Source: Laccaria trichodermophora | Taxonomy: Eukaryota; Basidiomycota; Agaricomycetes; Agaricales; Hydnangiaceae | Reading direction: 5' to 3' | Assembly: GCA_018417955.1 (NCBI GenBank) | Contig: JACTVC010000001.1 | Coordinates: 4,464,001-4,528,000 of the forward strand | DNA length: 64,000 nucleotides | Shown: one piece after another, positions 1 to 12,800 of the stretch | Numbering within the stretch: position 1 is the stretch's first letter | Layout: each line of letters opens with the position of its first letter | Program-made: the position numbers and the translations under genes | The notes under the pieces: model-generated | Databases searched by the model: none | Told to the model about the DNA's origin: nothing | What the model saw: the letters and a program-made list of their open reading frames with translations, nothing else

Positions 1-1684
1 GAAAATCCCGACGGAGCTATTGCATAGGCTCCCTCCCTCCCGGACTCAAAAGGCGACGACACATGCCCTAAAACTTAACTCTTCCTATACGAGCGTAGAC
101 CCCACAATCGAGGGATCCGCTCGCTTGCAAGTCAACGCGACCGCCAACTCAGAGGGCTTTGGGCCGTCGTCTATGGTTACCTCGCAGGCCATCATGCATT
201 GTCTTCGGATCATGATCAGCATAGGAGACTTTCTGCAGAGGGCAGTGCGCCGTTCGTTATAGACCCTCTTAAGTGGATCTGCTAGCCCACTTCCGCTCCC
301 GTTCCTCCTCTGCAACGAACGCAGCCGCTTCTCACACACTTAATCATCGCAACATTCGCTCCGTGCTTCGTGACACCTACTTCTACCCCCTGCTCCATAA
401 CACGGACGTAGGTCGTATATACACCACTTCCAATCACCTCTAGTCAAGCATGCTAGCGCTGTAGATCGTAAACCCAGTTCTTCACCTGCACCTCTCGCGG
501 TATCCCGCATTCTCGACTCTTGGCATCTTCAACGCCAGAACTGTCACGTTTGCGTCCTTTGCCGTGAATTCCTCAGGCAAAGGAAGGTAGTCGCGTGATT
601 CTTACACCATTTGCCGAATGTACCAAGTTTTTACTTAATAGCAGTCCTCGTCATCAGAATCGTTGTGAAACTTGTCAAAGTTAACAAGTGGCCGTTCATG
701 TTTTTGACATGGGTAGTATCCCAACACGAATTGGTCAAGGTACAGAGTCAACCTGGGCAGTAGTGCTACGATTCGCATTGGAAGTAATGTAATCAAATGT
801 CCTGACTTTGCCGACTTGCTATCAGCTGAACAGTAACGCTTGAAGCCAACATCAAACTGTAACCGTGATCTAGACTTTACAGATGTCACGCTCACGCTCC
901 TTCCCCTGAGCGAAGGCAAAGCATACATACACGCCCCAAACAAACCTATGCACGATTGTTGTGAGTACCAATCCAACACATGCGAAGCGCTCACATATCA
1001 CTGACTTATGTGCAATGGCCACACCCCCCATCCTCCATAGAAGTCCGTGTCCACACGAGAGGAGACGTAGAGCCTTTAATGAAGTTGGTCTTTCTCCCCC
1101 CACACCTAGATAACCATCGTACGCCACGTGTGACACAAGCCTATAAGAGCCCAATCAGCGATGGGTACATCATCCCTATGTGTGACCTATGGCGACGACA
1201 TCGTGCGGATGGACACTCACGACGGTGAATTCACGCTGTCTGAATGCTGAGTCCAGAGATAACGAAATCTTGCAGATTGGGACCATTGGGTGATGCATAT
1301 ACCATGTATGTAACGACAAATAGAGCGTCGGGGTTGAGGTCATTGGGAAGCTCTGAAGACTGCGCAAGCTTTGGGAAATGAGAATGACCGAAAGCCATCA
1401 ATGAAAAACTTCGAAAACAAGTAAATCTAGAAGCGAATCCACTGATATATAATGTAAACGCACTGACGTTGAGGAAATAGCCCAATATCCCCGAGCCTGC
1501 TCAAATGCAGCACTCTATCGAGCTGGAAGATTGCGAGCGCGGATTGTCTTCATCCATCTCATCGACGCGTCGCCAAGATCACGCGCACGTGCATCAACCC
1601 GATCGATCAGTTGGCTATGAGGCTCGATGTATGTGAGAGGTCCACCTGCAGCCACTGGCAAAGAGTTGATGTTGGATCAACGAG
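1..1684. other. No recognisable gene
   Basis: I see no supported gene here. The open frames are short, overlap on both strands and match no family I know. Base composition is more balanced than in the repeat nest. The stretch may continue the flanking repeat that begins near 1685, but its partner copy would lie beyond the right edge of the window, so this cannot be tested here. Confidence 0.5.
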
Positions 1685-3043
1685 CAGGCGAGTTCGTTAT
1701 AAGAATTGAACGATGGCAATATTTCTTTCGTGAGTCGATGGACGAAGGAATGCAAGTGGCCGGGTGCGGGAATGGTGGACATAAGAAAGGCGGTAGGGAT
1801 CATCGAGGTGGTGCTTGCGTTGGTGTTATGAAACCAGGACCTGAGTAACGAAAGGGGGCAGTTAGCGAAGCAAAACATTGAATATATGCGAGGAATAAGG
1901 AATACAGAAGTCGAGGAAGGGAGAAAGGTACGAATGAATAAGTAACGCAGGGGAATAACTTACCAAAGGGGATACGGTCATCCCCACTCTGCAGCTCTCC
2001 GACTGAAGCTTGCCCTTCTGAGCGTGCGTACGGCAGGGACTTCGCATGGTGTGTGGAGCTTTTCAAGACGGTATTATCGTCGTCGAGCTGGGCATCGTTA
2101 AAAACGCCCGCCACGTCTGCAATGGAAAGCCGTTAGGGCAGGCGTTGTGGACTTGCAAGAGAGAGATACTGACGATCAATTTGAGCCAACGGAGTCTCCT
2201 CCGTGTTATGCAAGTGGCTTCGAGCGCGTCACCGGGTATGGAGTTGAAGCAAAAAAAGGTCGATTCAAATCTTGTTTATACCCAGTAAGCATCCAGTGAA
2301 CTTCCCAATTTAAAGATTTCAATTGTCGTACCAGTAGAAATCTGTGGTTTGCGGTCTTGTGCGCTTTACAAGTATGGCGCTCGTAAACGAAATCAAGAGG
2401 ACCGAAACTGTCATAGAATTGTCAGCGCATTAGACTAACGTGGGCAGACGAAAGAAGAGAGGGGGTATGGTTTCATGACAGAAGGGTAAACGAGCTAAGG
2501 CAGAAAGGGGAGCAAATCTAACGGGAGGAGGAACTCACTCAGAGCTGGCAAAGAAGCCCGGGTAACGCATCCTTTGAATTTCAACAGCTCCCCGCTCTCT
2601 CTATCGGTACATGTCAGCGGAAGCGGTCATCGGGTTAAATTTTGATCACAGCGCGAGGTCGGGTCTCCAGGCGATGTCGGCAGTATTTGAACGACCCAGA
2701 GAGGAAGCATTGGACGACTCGTCCCATTCGACGAGGGGGTTCGCGGCGCAGTTGAATCCATGGGTACTTCGCGACGGGAAGCTGGCCGAACGAACACAAC
2801 ATCGACTTGATAACAACGATTTTGCAAGTAGGAGGGCCCATAGGTCGGTCGCAAGGTAATGAAAGAAAAGGGTGTGTTTCGCCGTCTTTCGCACAGCCAC
2901 ACGCAAAACAAGCACGACCGTGACCACGCATCTTCCTTTCGTTCGTCCCTTGGAGTTTCAATTTCCCTCAGTCTTGAGAGGCGTTCGTCCTTTTGCTTCT
3001 CTGACACTCTTCTCAGTTGACCGCCATCCTTGTGGCCTGACTG
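1685..3043 (+). repeat. Left arm of flanking inverted repeat
   Basis: This stretch is matched in inverse orientation by 62914-64000. Examples: GTTGACCGCCATCCTTGTGG at 3016 reappears reverse-complemented ending at 62940, and the word TTCGCGACGGGAAGCTGGCC near 2768 reappears reverse-complemented near 63128. The copies are diverged, with indels: paired coordinates drift from a sum of about 65956 at the inner end to about 65690 at the outer end. The match stops abruptly just inside GGCCTGACT on both sides. Short frames conserved between arms reflect DNA similarity and do not establish a gene. A tRNA-like B-box word (GGTCGATTCAAAT, about 2259) lies in the arm. The repeat family is unknown to me. 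Confidence 0.75.
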
Positions 3044-3058
3044 GCAGAGTTCTCATAC

Positions 3059-3697
3059 CTGTGGGCCATAAACTGCCCTTGCTCTCCCCCACTATGACAC
3101 ACGTGATGTGCCGGTAATCACCGACCTTCCGTATATGGTACATTGGCTCACGACTTAGTCACTTAGAGCAATGCATAAGTGCACTAAGTCAACTCGAGAG
3201 TGCACGCTACTAGTGTGCTCTCTCAAGCTTCTACCCTCATAACCCCTAAACTATAGTAAAGTACTCTACCCTCCTAATCTAATTAAGAATGAGTGGGTGT
3301 GTCCATCACTGAAACATCAGTTTCTACCATGGTGATAACCCCAACCATGAACCTAACTTCCTGACCTAACTGAGAGTGTGCTACTGCACAGAGAAAAAAA
3401 ATATTCCTAATCTAACCCTTTCTAACCTTTTACCCTGGTGTATAAGTAAAAAAATAAGAGACAATTCCGCCAGTGCAGCAGAAAATAATTTCCCTAGAAA
3501 GGAATTGAACCCACATCGTTAGAAGGATCAATCACATGACCAAATAACCACAGTATAGTTAACCAGTGCACCATTCCGCCATTTATAGATTGTGTGCGGC
3601 ATAAACTATGGCTTGCCATTCGTTGTAGATTTGTCATACCTTCTTTTTAAGGAAATGTCATAGTGGGGGAGAGCTATGGCAGCTTGGGCCATAGCAG
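3059..3697. repeat. Small element bounded by inverted repeats
   Basis: A 19-bp word, GCTCTCCCCCACTATGACA, at 3081-3099 recurs exactly reverse-complemented at 3656-3674, with weaker complementarity for another 15-20 bp outward on both sides. The spacer is AT-rich, has no gene and contains a tRNA-like segment. The simplest reading is a small non-autonomous element of about 640 bp. No clear target duplication is visible. Related words (GTGTCATAGTA near 9192) also lie downstream of the next gene, so these could instead be pieces of the termini of that transposon. Confidence 0.45.
3495..3582 (-). repeat. tRNA-derived SINE-like head
   Basis: Read on the minus strand, a Pol III A-box-like word (TGGTGCACTGG, 3563-3573) is followed about 60 nt later by a B-box-like word (GGGTTCAATTCC, 3501-3512). 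This spacing fits a degenerate tRNA. The cloverleaf is imperfect and I cannot assign an anticodon, so I treat it as a tRNA-derived SINE or tRNA relic rather than a working tRNA gene. Confidence 0.45.
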
Positions 3698-3961
3698 CTG
3701 CTATCAAAAAAATCCATAAACAGAAACTGCCACCAATTCTGGTAACAAGTTCCCACACCTCTCTTCTTTGTCTTGTACTTCACATTTTCGACTTTTTTGA
3801 TATCTTCTCTTCCCACATCCTCGTCTACTGTATCATTTCTTGTGCTACTCATCAAAATATGTAAGATATATTGATTGTGCACTGAATAATATCCATTTCT
3901 TGACATATTCTGTGATAGATCCTCCTAGATCCCACTGATCTGCTTTGATCTTGATTGTGCT

Positions 3962-6900
3962 ATGGACCAAGTCCCAGATGGTCAGTTGTTCTGTCACCAA
4001 TTCTTCTTTATTCACATATTTTGAGTCTAGAATTTGATGCTATCCCCAATGAATTTGATGATGAATTCTTTTGTAATCTGACACAGGAAGAATTGCTCAT
4101 TTTAGATGGAGTTCCAACCAGTGCTCCAGCTCAGTATGTACTGGAATGAGATGAAAAAACTGTTCTCTTTAAATATCCCCCTTCAGATCTGCTTCAGACA
4201 ATGTTTCCTCACAAATGGGAGATGTTGTCATGTCTGATTTTCAATCAGAAAATTCTGGGTAAGAATTGGCAATTCAACTCATGCTCTAGTATTGATGTAT
4301 GTTGGATTTGTTGTAGCCTAGATAACCAATCCTCCACACTTCCTTTACTTCCCTTTTATGAGCCACCTAACCATACCAGTGATCTTCCAATGAGTTTCTC
4401 CCCTGAGTTGGACCCTCATGCACATCCAACTTTGCATTCTGCTGGTGACTACCTTGGCCAAAAAAATGTGTCTGATAGTCTTGAGAGCTCTGGGTCTTAT
4501 ATATATAATAATCTGGAAAGCTTATCTGGGTTGGAGCCTCATGCACATATAACTCTGGATTCTGCCAGTGATCAGCCTGGCCAAACAGATGTGTCTAATC
4601 ATCTTGAGAGCTCTGGGTCTTATACATTTAGTAATCTGGAAAGCTCTGGGTCTAAGATGTACCCATTTAGTAATCCTGGGAACCTTGAGAGCTCTTTAAG
4701 TTCTTTATCACATAATTCTGGCCCTATGATCATTGACCTTGATGGTTCTTATACTGGGGGAAGCTCTTTTAATGCTGATACACAGCATTCTGATACTTCA
4801 GCTGTCCCTTCATTCCAATTCATTGATGTGGATATGGATGAAGCGAGTGGTGCACGTTTTTTAAATGAGCCAAAGCAGCCACGAGGACGACCAAAACTTG
4901 TTGAGCTATCTGCAAAGTCAAAGGGCAAACAAAAGCGAGCACTCACACCAGATGCTCCTTCTCCCAATGACCAGAATAGTTCCTTTAAGCTCCCTCGTCT
5001 ATGGGATAAAGATGCACCTTGTGGCCCAAAGTATACATCAGTTGCACAATGGCTTTCTCAAAAGAATGGGGACAATATTAGAGATAATTCAGCTCTACCT
5101 GGTTTGGAAAATATCCCAACCTGTGCCATTATTCCTGACTCTGATGAAACTGCCATTTTTGAAGATAGCAATGAAGATGATGGCATTGGAGTAGAAAGTT
5201 ATGGATTTGTAGGAGTAGAGGCTGATGAATCAGATCTTGACTTCAATGAAGGTGGGGCAGAAGAACAACCTCAGAAATCGCAATCATTTCCCCCATGGTT
5301 CAAAAAGGCTCTGGAAGAAAAATTAGCTATCATTGAAAAAAAGGACAGAAATAATAGGGCCACATTCTATGAGGTTTATGAAACCTTTTGGGTTCCTAAA
5401 AAGGCAGGGTGGTTCATAATGACAAAGGCAAAGTCCCTTGAACCTGAAGCACTGTATGATTTTGAGCTGTTCTATTGGGACCCAGAGTTGTTAACCAAAA
5501 TTAAATGCCCCATTTGCAAGCTCTCTTGGTTAAATCGTCATGGACTCCACAAGATACCTCGGCGAGGTGTTGGTCTTGATAAATGCTTTTGGATGATTGG
5601 TGCTCGATACAAGTGCCCAACTTGTGCAAACCCCATCACTGGAAAGAAAACAGTCACATTTATGAGCTGGGACCCAAGAATTTTAGCAGCTTTGCCAAAA
5701 GCACTTGCAGCAGAATTTCCTGTAGTTCTCACCAAGCGAAGTGCTTTATTGTCTCCTATTCTTGCCTTACAATGTTCTTTATTCCAAAAAGGACTAGGAG
5801 CAAATCAATTCTCAAGTATTCTCACTATTTTGCATATGCGTCGCTTTGATCAAATTCATCTTCAGTATCTACACATGATATTTGAAGGCCAGAGTCAAAG
5901 TTGTTGGAAAAATCATTCATTTCAACCATTCTCTGAATTTGCTGATCCTCAAGGATATTCAGGATATGTTCCATGCTCCACTTGGTTTCGTGACCTCTAT
6001 GATTCATTCATTGAAGCTCATCTTCCAAGAATATATCAATATTCATCCATGTTGTCTGCAAGAATCTGTGCAATTGATCATTCTCACAAGATCACAAAGC
6101 ATATTGTTAAAATTAATGGTGTTGCTGTGTTTATTGGCTTGCTTACTGTAACCAATGAAATGGGTGAAATACGAATAATTGCACTAGTTGCTACAAAAGC
6201 TCATGCTCAATTTGAAATTGCACTAGTCAATATGAGAGAATCATTGAAGCTCTATGGACTTGGAGAAGTTGAAATATTCTATACAGACAATATTGCTGAT
6301 AAAGCATTCTTGGAGAAATGCTTTCCATCTCTACTAAAAGAAGTTCAGCCTGTGGATAAATATGTGAATTATCCCCTCTACTCCATTCCAGAGGGTGTAT
6401 CCATCCATATCAAGTCCAATGCTTCACAGTTTCAAACTGCACTAGCATGCATTCATGAAAAGCTATCAGAAATTGGTGAAAATGGTACAGTGATCATTGG
6501 ATTCGATACAGAGTGGAATGTTGACAGAACTCCTGGTAACTCAAAACAGGGAAAGACAGCAGTGGTTGCTATTTCATTTGAAAACCAGATTTTTGTCCTT
6601 CAGATATCCCAATATACAAATGCTGGAAAGCTTCCTGTTGCAATCAAGAATATACTTGCTGATGAGCACATTTTGAAAGTGGGCAGGGGGATTAAAAATG
6701 ATTTGAAGCAGCTTCAGACAGTGGCAAAGATTAAAGATTCATTCCCAGGGGCTATTGAACTTGCCCCCCTTGCCAAAAGGTGTCATGTAGCTCCAAATGC
6801 AAGAGTAAGCTTAACAGAGCTATCAGCCCTAGTTTTAGGCTTCAAGCTAAACAAGGATGATGCCATTCGAGTGAGCATGGAATGGGAGAATGCCAATCTT

Positions 6901-9148
6901 TCCCAGGAGCAGATCATGTATATTGCCCAGGATGCACATGCTTCAAAATGCATCTATGAAAAGCTTGTTGAGCTTGAAAAATATGGAAATGTACCTCAAA
7001 ATGCAGCTCCAGGGCTACCTGTAATAATTTACCAGGAGGATGGGCAAAAAATAATTGCATATGGCACCTGGTCTTCTCTAAACTCTGAAGAGAATGCAGT
7101 CATTGATAACATTGCCCTCCACACATCTGACAAAATAGTTGCAATTGAAGTTCAAAAGGTTTCTGTCCTAGGGGCAATCATTGAGAGTCACAAAAATCAG
7201 GCACTCAAAGACTTTGGACCACCACCTTTTACACTTGTTTGTAAAAGAAAACAAGTACATGTTTCAGTCATTCAAGAAATTGAGAGTGATGAAGCAACCC
7301 AAGAAACTGTTGCTTTAGACACACCAACATGTGATATACAACTGGATGCTGAGAATCCAAGTCTCACTGACAATTCCTGGACTGCTGATGCTGATCTTGA
7401 AGTTGACCATGATGCTCCCCCAGAAAATGCAGCTCAGGATGCAGAAAAAGATTCTACCAGTACTCAAATTTGCAATAAAGTATTGACTAACTTACAAGAA
7501 AATCCAGCATCAAGTGCTAGACCTATTTGCAGCAGAGTTCTTCTGGATCCATGGCACATCTTTGATAGAATATCAATTCCAAAAAGTCATGGACTGCATC
7601 TACAATTTGCAAGAGCAATGCGTGATGCAAATTTCTTACTCAATGCAGAAGATCATGCATTAGTAGAGGCTTGGTTGAAATCTGAAGGATCATCATGGAA
7701 TGAGAAATTGAAGTTCCAGCCCAAGTCATTGTGGAAACTTGTTCGACAGTATATACCACCTCCTGAACAGCTTTATGATTTAGTTGAAAATATCTTCAAA
7801 GTATATGGGCCACTAAAAGACTCTATGACTGGACAACCTTTATTTTCACCAGTTGCCTGGAAGAGTGCTTGGAATATTTTGAAAACAATTCAAGCTGGAT
7901 ATCTTTCAGATCCTCCTGGTATCCCACTTTACTATCAGGTTGGCCTTGATAGAAAGGAGAATGGATTACCAATATGGCGGTGTATCAGAGGCACAAACTT
8001 TACTGAAGGAGGTGTTCATCATTCTATTTGGGCTTGTTTCCCAGATTCTATCATTTCAGCTCGTAATGCTGTCAACAGACTAGCTGATTTTCAACTCCAT
8101 CATAATCTCCATGTTGGAACCAAAAACCGAACTGGACATAGATTTGTTGGACATGATGACATTTGGCTTTATGATGAACTTCAAACAATGATTGAAAAAA
8201 CCAGAATTCATGTTCCACTTTCCTACAGAATTCAAGGTTGGACTAATGGCTCACTCTATGTGGATACATCAGAAGTCTCAGGAATTTTGCCAATTCCTCC
8301 TACACTCTGCACTAAAGCCTTGATGCAGCCCTATATTTCTGGAGTCACCTCAAAGACACTGCATCAATTTCTTGCTCAGCGACAACAAACACAGTTTGCA
8401 GTTGTTGCCATTCATACTGTTCCTGAAAAGCAGTTATTCTCTAACTTGATCCAAACAAATCCATATTTCAATCGGAATAAACAGGAACCTGACTGGAGGA
8501 CTGGTGTTCAAATTTGGAATCGTGATTATGCTGATGGCAAAACTATATTTTACAAGGTGAGAATATTTCTTAATTTAATGTCAAAATATTTCTCAGAAAT
8601 TATACTTCTAGCTTGAAGAACATCTGACAGCATATTATACTGTCTGGCAGACAAATATTGCACATCTTGCCACACAGTCCCAGACCAGTTCTCAGCGCAA
8701 AGGAATTGAGGCTCAGATTCACAACCCTGAAAGGAATATAGCTTCACAAACATATCATGCAATGACTTTGCCAGTTACCCAGCAACCAATGTCAGGAAAA
8801 CAACTGATTAGCCTGCATTCCAGTGATCAAGACCCTGAGCTGCTTTTTGATATCCACTTCCCACTTGAAGATAGTTCAGTTGCAGGACCAAGTATATTGC
8901 ATAGTGGAACAGGGACATCAAACAGCAAGAAGAAAGACAAGAAGTCTAAGCAGGACACTGTTACAAAACGAGCTTCAAAGAGATGCTGGAAATGTGAGAT
9001 TGAAGGGTGTAAAGGAAGGGTCAGAAAAGATCTGTGCCAAAATGCCTGTGCTTCATGCAAGTTGAAGGAATGTAAAGGGAAAGACAGCAGACACCCTTCT
9101 CTTCCCTGTGAAATGTTGAATACTCAGGATGCCAACAAATCTATGTAG
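3962..9148 (+). CDS. DDE transposase-like protein with embedded DEDDy exonuclease
   Basis: My model joins 3962-3980, 4031-4133, 4187-4258, 4317-8556 and 8612-9148. It gives 1656 residues with no internal stop; introns are 50, 53, 58 and 55 nt (donors GTCAGT, GTATGT, GTAAGA, GTGAGA). The start MDQVPD is the ATG that splices in frame. Residues 1-400 are Ser/acidic low complexity with an AT-hook-like PRGRPK near 253. A zinc-ribbon-like CPIC...CPTC (C462, C465, C498, C501) follows. Then come D652 (ICAIDHSH) and D722 (YTDN), the first two Asp of an RNase H-fold transposase. A DEDDy exonuclease follows: D795-T-E797, D860, and Y933-x3-D937. RGTNFTEGGVH carries E1295, the candidate third catalytic residue. 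A Cys-rich tail ends the protein. The domain order suggests cut-and-join plus 3'-end trimming, but function is inferred. The family resembles proteins common in basidiomycete genomes. An AATAAA lies just after the stop. Confidence 0.8.
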
Positions 9149-9333
9149 TTCTTAATTTGTAGTGTTCAATAAATTGTTTTTACCTTGGAAAGTGTCATAG
9201 TACTAATAAATCTAAGAAATTCCTTTTTTCTCTCTTTTCTCCTTTCCTTTTTGGGAATTTTTCTCTTTTTCTTTTTTTATTCCCACAACTATGATACCCA
9301 GGCCCGCACATATGCCAGTGACCCTAGCCCTAA
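9149..9333. other. 3' flank of transposase-exonuclease gene
   Basis: AT-rich flank with AATAAA at about 9168 (a plausible polyadenylation signal) and a T-rich tract at 9215-9280. GTGTCATAGTA near 9192 resembles the inverted-repeat word upstream of the gene at 3091 and 3656, but I could not define transposon ends. Confidence 0.4.
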
Positions 9334-9600
9334 TGTCGGAAATTTCCCTGGCACCTAATAAGGGTTATTAGGCACCCAAGGCACCTGACGTCTAATAATG
9401 GCTTACAATTTTGCAGTTAATTTATTAAGTTTGAGGTCAACCTGATTAGATCAGATTATCATGCCTGATAAGGCTGAGGTGCCTTCACAAGTCGGTCCTG
9501 ACTTTCTAATAGGAATGGAAAATTATATTAGTCGAAGTACCTACTTACTTTGACCACATTATGCTAGTAGGTTGTATATCATATTACTATATGTTTAACT

Positions 9601-9702
9601 GGTGCTGTACTTGGGATTCAAACTCTGGACCTTACCATTATTTGTTATATTTGTGCCTGTTACTGGACTTCTTCATAGTTACCACTAAGCCATTCGACCG
9701 TT
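9601..9702 (-). repeat. tRNA-derived SINE-like segment
   Basis: On the minus strand, A-box-like TGGCTTAGTGG (9682-9692) is followed by B-box-like AGTTTGAATCC (9614-9624). The spacing is a little longer than in a tRNA, as in tRNA-derived SINEs or a tRNA pseudogene with an insertion. It lies inside the Plavaka-like element. Confidence 0.5.
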
Positions 9703-9895
9703 AAATAGCAAGCAATGTCAGTCTACTATAAGCCATTAGGACACACCTGTAAGTAGTAGGAACAAATGTCGCCGCTCGTGTTAAAACGAAAAAACAACAC
9801 ATTTAATTGATAATCAGAGTATTCTACAATGGAAGATATACTCCTAAGTAACGACCACAGCTAACTAACTCGCAAACTGCATCCGACAAGGGAAT

Positions 9896-12800
9896 TCAAT
9901 GGCGCTTCGTCATTCCTTTCTTTCCATGGGTGGTGCGCTTCTGAGGCTGTTCAGCAGCGATCGGAATGACAGGTTCAGTGGAATTGATGGAGCTAGGTGC
10001 AGCTGCAGCAACCTGTTGCCTGTTGGTGGCGCGGCGTGGCAGTGGTTTGACGGGCTCTGTCAAATTATCCCCTGGACCTTGCACAGCTTCGAGATTTTCG
10101 AAGTCCGTCCCTTGGGAATCAAACGCTGTCGCCCCAGTGTTTAAAATGGACGTGATGGAGGGACTGGAAACGGGGGGTGGAGCCACAGGAGCGGGATGAA
10201 TCCAATTCCCTGATGGTTGCGACGCAATTGTGTTTGGCGCACTGGAGGCTGAATGCTGGTGGGAGGGAGATTCTTGGACATGAAGTTGACGAAGAAATTG
10301 TGAAATCTCCTCGTCATTGTTTCCATTTCCGTTCATGTCGTCTTCAAATTCCTCCCCAGACTCCGAAGCTGGATGCACATTGGGGAAAAGTCTTGCATCC
10401 CAAATCCTGTAAAGTTGAATGATTGCTGACAAAGATTCCCGTGAAAGTGTCAAGATCTTTTTGTATGTGTCAAAGTCGGCAAAATAACCGATCCCAGTCA
10501 CATTGCCAACCCCCATTCCTGTGAGTTCAGTATCCATTGACATAATGAAGCAAGCCTGTGAACGAAATATCAATGAAAAAGTGATAGGTGTTTGAAAACG
10601 AAATCATACCAGGGTTGCGACACAACAAATTAGGCCAGCTGTAGTTCCAGACTCTGAATGAGAAGCATAAGGGCTGTTTGACCGCAGGATCAGCAGTGCA
10701 TCACCAAATATTGCACTTGGCCTGTAGATAATTAAAAGCGCCACCTGACCATAAAGATAGTAAATCAGAATTTGATGAAAGTAATATGAGAAAATATACC
10801 TTGAGCAAGTATTCACTGCGGAAGAGGAGCGTTGTATCCGAAGCGTCTGAGTTTTCAAAGAAAAAAGGTGGCAAGCATGGGTAACGTGGCTCACTGTCTT
10901 GCTGCTCGCATTGTACCCAAGCAAGGTATTGATGGTCGAGTTGGTTGAGCGATTGAATTTACGCAAGAAAATGTCGGGAGTAAGGCTGAAAATTGTGGCA
11001 GCATTTTTGTGCAGGCAATTGATGATGCTTGAACAGCTAGAAGACAATTCTTTCATGAACTGTACGATGTTCAGCCCATCCCAAAGATTTGAAAGGAATT
11101 AAATACAAACCTTTGTCACAAAGTTGCTGTGACTTTGCATATAATCATGTAGGCGCTTGGGAACGCAATCATACAGTTCCATGGTCGCACCAAGCTTCAG
11201 GTTATCGTCACTCAAAAATGTTTCAGCACTATTTGATTCAAATGATGGTTTTGGATTGCGGAAATTGTCGGCGTGGACCCAGGGTTGATGGAAAAGCATG
11301 TATATCCAGGCGAGCTTGGCAATCTCTTGATCCGCACTCAACAACTCTTCTGATACTCCTACCTTTTGGCCGCCTTTCTTCACTTTGGCAGTGGCTAGCT
11401 CCAGCTTGAGCTCAGAGATAATGCGCTGTGCATCATTGATTTCTCTGTGCGCATCTCGAAGAGCCTGTCATTATAATTGAAGTTTAAATAAAATGTGCAT
11501 TGATAAGCAAGTAGCACGTACCTCTTTCAATTCATCCATAGTCATGCTGTCATACATCAACACAGTACAGTCACGCTGAAGTCGTGATGTGGTAGCGGTG
11601 CCAGAAGAGATGGAGCTTGTTGCAATTGAAAAAGACATGTGTTCGAGTGTTTAATGGGAGCAGATGACCAGCAAAAAACAGTCTGGAGGACCATCGCATT
11701 TTATTTAGAAGTTCGGCAGTCTTTGCACAGCCCACTGGGTAACAAATGAAAAGAATGAGCTTGATCGGCCTGTTGCTCTCTGACTACAGGTGAAATTTGA
11801 TGTAAATAATGGTTAACACAATGTGTTTTTAATCACCGTGCTACACGACTGCTCAGATTTGTGCAAGCCTTACCACAATTGCTATATTTACATATTCCGC
11901 AACAGACTCGAATGAAAATGATGGATGGTGTGGAATTGCAGATTGGTTCATTCACAGCACTTCTTCTTTTCATTCATTTTTCGCTTCTTTTTACATTTTA
12001 CAAACTCTTCTTACTTCTATTCCAGTCTCTGTTCATTTTTCTAGGTTATGAAGAACATTCAGAAGTGTCTTCATGAATGTGCATTGAATGCGCATCAGAA
12101 CAAAATTTATATATGAGTCAACTGATGAATCTGGCCTGACACACCTCAGCATCACGCAAACCATGACTTTTGAGAAGTTCCTCCTTGGGGCCAGATGCCA
12201 GCTTCTGTGCAGTGAGATAGATTTCTTGCATATTTTTCATAGTCCGCTCAGGAAATATTGTTGACAAATTGGTCTGCTGATCAGCAGGAACAAGACAGAT
12301 TGGACATGGAAAGTTGCCTCCTGCCCCACGAATTAAGGAAATCATACACCTTAGAGATATATTAGCAAATAGGTAATGAGATTGCTTTAAAGAAACATAC
12401 TGCTCTTCATAATCAGCAGATGCAATCAAAATAAACCAGAATATATGCCGCACAATGCTATCAGCACAATGCTATCAGCACAATTGGTAAATGTGTAACC
12501 TGTTTTGAGGTACTTTCGAATGAAATCCAGAATGTGGAAGAATGCCTTATGCCAGACAACTCTCTTGAAATTGACATATCCTTTTTTTCCTGTTTCTCCA
12601 GCATCTTCATCCACCTGTATTCATGAATAGTCAGCATCTGATCTGAACGACTTTAGAAATATGGCCTTACCACTGGAAGTAATCCAAGCACTCTCCCACC
12701 TGCAATGCCTGTTCCATTTCTGATCCTGACATTGAAGTTGGCAGGGCGACCAATTACTGGGTAGCCTTTGACAGAGCCAGATGATGAAAGGCGTGTCTTA

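Noticed and set aside
2627..3007. Open frame whose translation resembles that of 63040-63297
   Set aside because: The likeness (DVVFVRPASRREV) follows from the inverted DNA repeat itself; the frames begin and end differently, and other frames are equally similar.
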